From assembly GCA_017524385.1 (NCBI GenBank), contig JAFWSS010000034.1, positions 22,075-86,074 of the forward strand: a stretch of 64,000 bases of DNA, in the 5' to 3' direction. Origin of the DNA: Prevotella sp. (GTDB lineage: Bacteria > Bacteroidota > Bacteroidia > Bacteroidales > Bacteroidaceae). Below the pieces are notes generated by a model. That model had not been told where the DNA came from and did no database searches. It worked only from the letters and a program-made list of their open reading frames with translations. Numbering within the stretch: the stretch's first letter is position 1; every line of letters begins with the position of its first letter. The translations under genes were made by a program, and so were the position numbers. Below are positions 61,715 to 64,000 of this stretch, piece by piece.

Positions 61715-62989
61715 TTATTTTCTGATGATGGTTTGTTCTCTGTCGGGTCCTATTGAAATGATGTTGATGGGCGTGTCGAGTTGGTTTTCCAAGAAAGCCA
61801 CATATGCTTTGAAATTTTCAGGGAATTGTTCCTCTGAAGTCATCTGTGTCATATCGGTTTTCCATCCGGGAAGTTCCACATAGACAGGTTCCACTCCCTT
61901 TTCAATGTCAAAGGGGAAATCCTCTGTCTTTTCTCCATCCTTCTTGTATGCCTCGCATGCCTTGATGGTGTCAAAGCCATCCAACACGTCGCTTTTCATC
62001 ATGATGAGTTGTGTGACTCCGTTGACCATGATGGCGTATCTGAGAGCCACGAGGTCGATCCATCCGCATCTGCGTTCACGTCCTGTCACTGCACCGTATT
62101 CATGTCCCAACTGCCTGATGGTGTCGCCCGTGGCATCAAAAAGTTCGGTAGGGAACGGTCCTGCCCCCACTCTTGTGCAATAGGCTTTCATGATCCCATA
62201 GACCTCTCCTATCTTGTTGGGGCCAATTCCCAGTCCGGTGCATGCCCCGGCGCAGATGGTGTTTGATGATGTGACGAAGGGGTAACTGCCGAAGTCCACG
62301 TCGAGCATGGTTCCCTGCGCCCCTTCGCAAAGAATGCTCTTTCCCTCCCTGAGGTGTTTGTTGATGACATGCTCGCTGTCCACGATATGGAATTGCTTTA
62401 GATATTCAATGCCCTCCATCCACTTTTTCTCCACATCCTTGATGTCATAGTCAACAAATCCGAGGTTGCGCAGCATCTGTTCATGCCTAGCCTTGTGTTC
62501 GGCGTATTTTTGTTCGAAGTTGTCGAAGATGTCTCCAACCCTCAATCCGTTTCTTGACACCTTGTCGGTATATGTAGGTCCAATGCCTTTACCTGTTGTT
62601 CCCACCTTGCTTTTTCCTTTTGCGGCTTCTAGTGCAGCATCAAGGAGGCGATGAGTAGGCATGATGAGGTGTGCTTTTTTTGAGATATGAATCCTGTCTT
62701 TCAAATTATGTCCACTTTTTTCGAGGTCCTTAGCCTCGTCCATGAAGAGGTCGGGAGCAAGCACCACTCCGTTTCCGATGATGTTGACCTTTCCTCCTTG
62801 GAAGATTCCCGACGGGATGCTTCTGAGGACGTATTTCTGTCCCTCGAACTCAAGAGTGTGTCCAGCATTAGGTCCTCCTTGGAACCTAGCCACCACATCA
62901 TAATTTGGTGTGAGCACGTCAACCACCTTTCCTTTACCTTCATCGCCCCATTGTAAGCCAAGGAGCACGTCAACTTTTCCTTTGTTCAT
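61715..62989 (-). CDS. purA: Adenylosuccinate synthetase
   Basis: 424 residues. N-terminal [21 protein letters not shown] (P-loop), [46 protein letters not shown] and the GTP-site block near the C-terminus ([10 protein letters not shown]). Makes adenylosuccinate from IMP and Asp in AMP synthesis. The start overlaps the end of the Fur-family gene by 20 bases. Confidence 0.97.
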   Translation of the reverse strand: MNKGKVDVLLGLQWGDEGKGKVVDVLTPNYDVVARFQGGPNAGHTLEFEGQKYVLRSIPSGIFQGGKVNIIGNGVVLAPDLFMDEAKDLEKSGHNLKDRIHISKKAHLIMPTHRLLDAALEAAKGKSKVGTTGKGIGPTYTDKVSRNGLRVGDIFDNFEQKYAEHKARHEQMLRNLGFVDYDIKDVEKKWMEGIEYLKQFHIVDSEHVINKHLREGKSILCEGAQGTMLDVDFGSYPFVTSSNTICAGACTGLGIGPNKIGEVYGIMKAYCTRVGAGPFPTELFDATGDTIRQLGHEYGAVTGRERRCGWIDLVALRYAIMVNGVTQLIMMKSDVLDGFDTIKACEAYKKDGEKTEDFPFDIEKGVEPVYVELPGWKTDMTQMTSEEQFPENFKAYVAFLENQLDTPINIISIGPDREQTIIRK

Positions 62990-63482
62990 TTTTAGGATTA
63001 TTATTGGTTTTATTAGATTTCTTCCTGTTCTTCGCCCTGTTGATTTTGGTTTGACACGAACTGCACACCCCGTAGATGTAAAGAGAATATCCCATAGGAT
63101 GGAATCTCTTTAATTTTATGTTTTGAATAGTGTCATGGACCAATGTTCCCGGCACTTCCTTTACCTTTCCACAAATGGTGCATATTTGATGAGAATGGTT
63201 GTCATTGTGGAAACTGGCCTCATAGCGTGTCTCTTGTTGGAAATTATGCCTGACCACAAGCCTTAGTTTGATGAAGAGATGTATGGCGTTGTAAAGGGTT
63301 GCACGACTCACCCTGAAGAAGTCCTGCTCCATCTTGGCGCTGAGTTCCTCCAGGGTGAAATGCCCATTCATATTATATATGGCATCGAGTATGGCAAACC
63401 GCTCCGGGGTCTTCCTGCAATTGTTCTCCTCCAGATAGTTGGTCAGAGTGAGCCTTACTCTTTGCAAAATATTGTCATCCAT
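62970..63482 (-). CDS. Fur-family metal-responsive repressor
   Basis: 170 residues from the start at 63482; a more upstream ATG at 63512 lies inside the promoter, so the downstream one is used. Winged helix: NNCRKTPERFAILDAIYNMNGHFTLEEL, FRVSRATLYNAIHLFIKLRLV. Dimer/metal region: NHSHQICTICGKV and GVCSSCQTK (two CxxC, structural zinc). The C-terminus is Lys/Asn-rich. It may be Fur, Zur or PerR; the motif does not separate them. Co-transcribed with purA by overlap. Confidence 0.9.
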   Translation of the reverse strand: MDDNILQRVRLTLTNYLEENNCRKTPERFAILDAIYNMNGHFTLEELSAKMEQDFFRVSRATLYNAIHLFIKLRLVVRHNFQQETRYEASFHNDNHSHQICTICGKVKEVPGTLVHDTIQNIKLKRFHPMGYSLYIYGVCSSCQTKINRAKNRKKSNKTNNNPKNEQRKS

Positions 63483-63509
63483 CAATGCGAGGGTGTTGCT
63501 TGCGGATTG

Positions 63510-63541
63510 CAAAGTTACGCAAAAAGCGAATGATAAGCAAA
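63510..63541 (-). promoter_or_regulatory. Promoter of the Fur-purA transcript
   Basis: Minus strand TTTG (63538-63541), 20 bp, TAACTTTG (63510-63517). Start near 63503, which supports the start codon at 63482. Confidence 0.75.
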
Positions 63542-63619
63542 TAATTTGAAATTAAAAAAAATAAAAATCGGGAAATGAGGAACCATTAAGAAACAACTTG
63601 GTACAAATAATAAATTATA

Positions 63620-63696
63620 GGAGTTAAAGGGGAGTTAAAGGGGAGTTAAAGAGGAGTTAAAGGGAAGTTAAAGGGGAGTTAAAGGGGAGTTAAAGG
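63620..63696. repeat. Seven-unit 11-bp tandem repeat
   Basis: Seven near-perfect units of GGAGTTAAAGG with exact 11-bp period, the last followed by GACATATG. The following stretch (63697-63880) shows no gene and a smaller tandem pattern (ATCTAGA at about 63800-63830). Confidence 0.9.
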
Positions 63697-63884
63697 GACA
63701 TATGTCCTCTTAATCAAGCATTTTTATCTTGCGTCGGAGTATTGGGCATTCTATTCATCACGGGCTAGTTGCACGGTGAAACGTGGAACTACAGAGAATC
63801 TAGAAAATCTAGAGAATCTAGAAAACCCAGATACGGTTTATAATAGGATGAGGTAATAGATTAAATGATTATCCGCATCTTTCC

Positions 63885-64000
63885 GATAACGCCCCGAAGG
63901 GGCAATAAGCCTCCAGCCCAGGGCAACGCCCTGGGAAATTGGGAAGGAGGCAATCGCCCTGTAGGGGCATAAGCCTTTCATCTACAAATGCTTATGCCCC
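63885..64000. repeat. Palindromic intergenic repeats
   Basis: GCCCCGAAGGGGC with AATAAGCC, GCCCAGGGCAACGCCCTGGG, and GCCCTGTAGGGGCATAAGCC, ending in CTTATGCCCC at the window edge. Such palindromes are common in Bacteroidetes intergenic DNA. They form hairpins and run off the window. Confidence 0.65.

Overview
The window is a chromosomal segment of an anaerobic Bacteroidales bacterium, most likely Prevotellaceae (inference). The evidence is recurrent Bacteroidetes-type promoters (TTTG, 19-20 bp gap, TAnnTTTG), secreted proteins with dockerin-like C-termini, a FeoA-FeoB fusion, rubrerythrin, a GldB-like lipoprotein, pectin-related genes and the local order dnaN - DnaQ-like exonuclease. No rRNA, CRISPR array or IS transposase was seen.

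Region 1 (1-14.3 kb): after the 5' part of an outer-membrane beta-barrel gene comes an initiator tRNA-fMet gene. Its 3' end is the insertion site of a compact mobile element of 13,445 bp, bounded by a 16-bp direct repeat (814-829 and 14259-14274). Every convincing element gene lies on the minus strand: tyrosine integrase, an unknown protein, a small excisionase-like HTH protein, a RecA-fold ATPase beside a GC-rich palindromic candidate origin, small proteins, a gp6-like head-tail connector, a tail tape measure protein, two unknowns, an HK97-type prohead protease, and two paralogous small proteins. No terminase, portal, major capsid or lysis gene is recognisable, and the three phage morphogenesis genes are not in normal phage order. 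The element also has arm-type repeats at both ends, families of palindromes and direct repeats, a structured leader and a repeat-rich non-coding left end. This is the best candidate for an undescribed system: a phage-satellite-like island, or a rearranged prophage remnant.

Region 2 (14.5-30.4 kb): mostly core genes. These are the mazG - lipoprotein - rnz cluster, valS, a GH43-like secreted enzyme, alanine dehydrogenase, a DUF2461 protein, nth, a Skp/OmpH-like lipoprotein operon, pepD, htpG (with a striking sigma-54-type promoter) and radA.

Region 3 (30.5-49.6 kb): a dockerin-ended secreted repeat protein, feoAB, a thioredoxin/alpha-beta-hydrolase fusion, an acyltransferase, a LacI - UxaA - NhaC-type cluster for sugar-acid use, a GH25 lysozyme, a zinc-ribbon membrane protein with a Ser/Gln/Lys/Pro repeat tail, a cupin, a GldB-like lipoprotein and a GHL10-type hydrolase.

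Region 4 (49.6-64 kb): an OB-fold DUF3127 protein, dnaN, an exonuclease, a conserved small protein, pgk, a very large secreted zincin-like/dockerin protein, reverse rubrerythrin, a pectin acetylesterase carrying a truncated pectin-methylesterase domain, hisS, purA and a Fur-family regulator. The right edge is a non-coding stretch with 11-bp tandem repeats and palindromic intergenic repeats.

An 11-bp repeat family (GGAGTTAAAGG) is scattered through at least four intergenic regions of the core chromosome and is absent from the mobile element. All functional calls come from reading the sequence; no database search was run.
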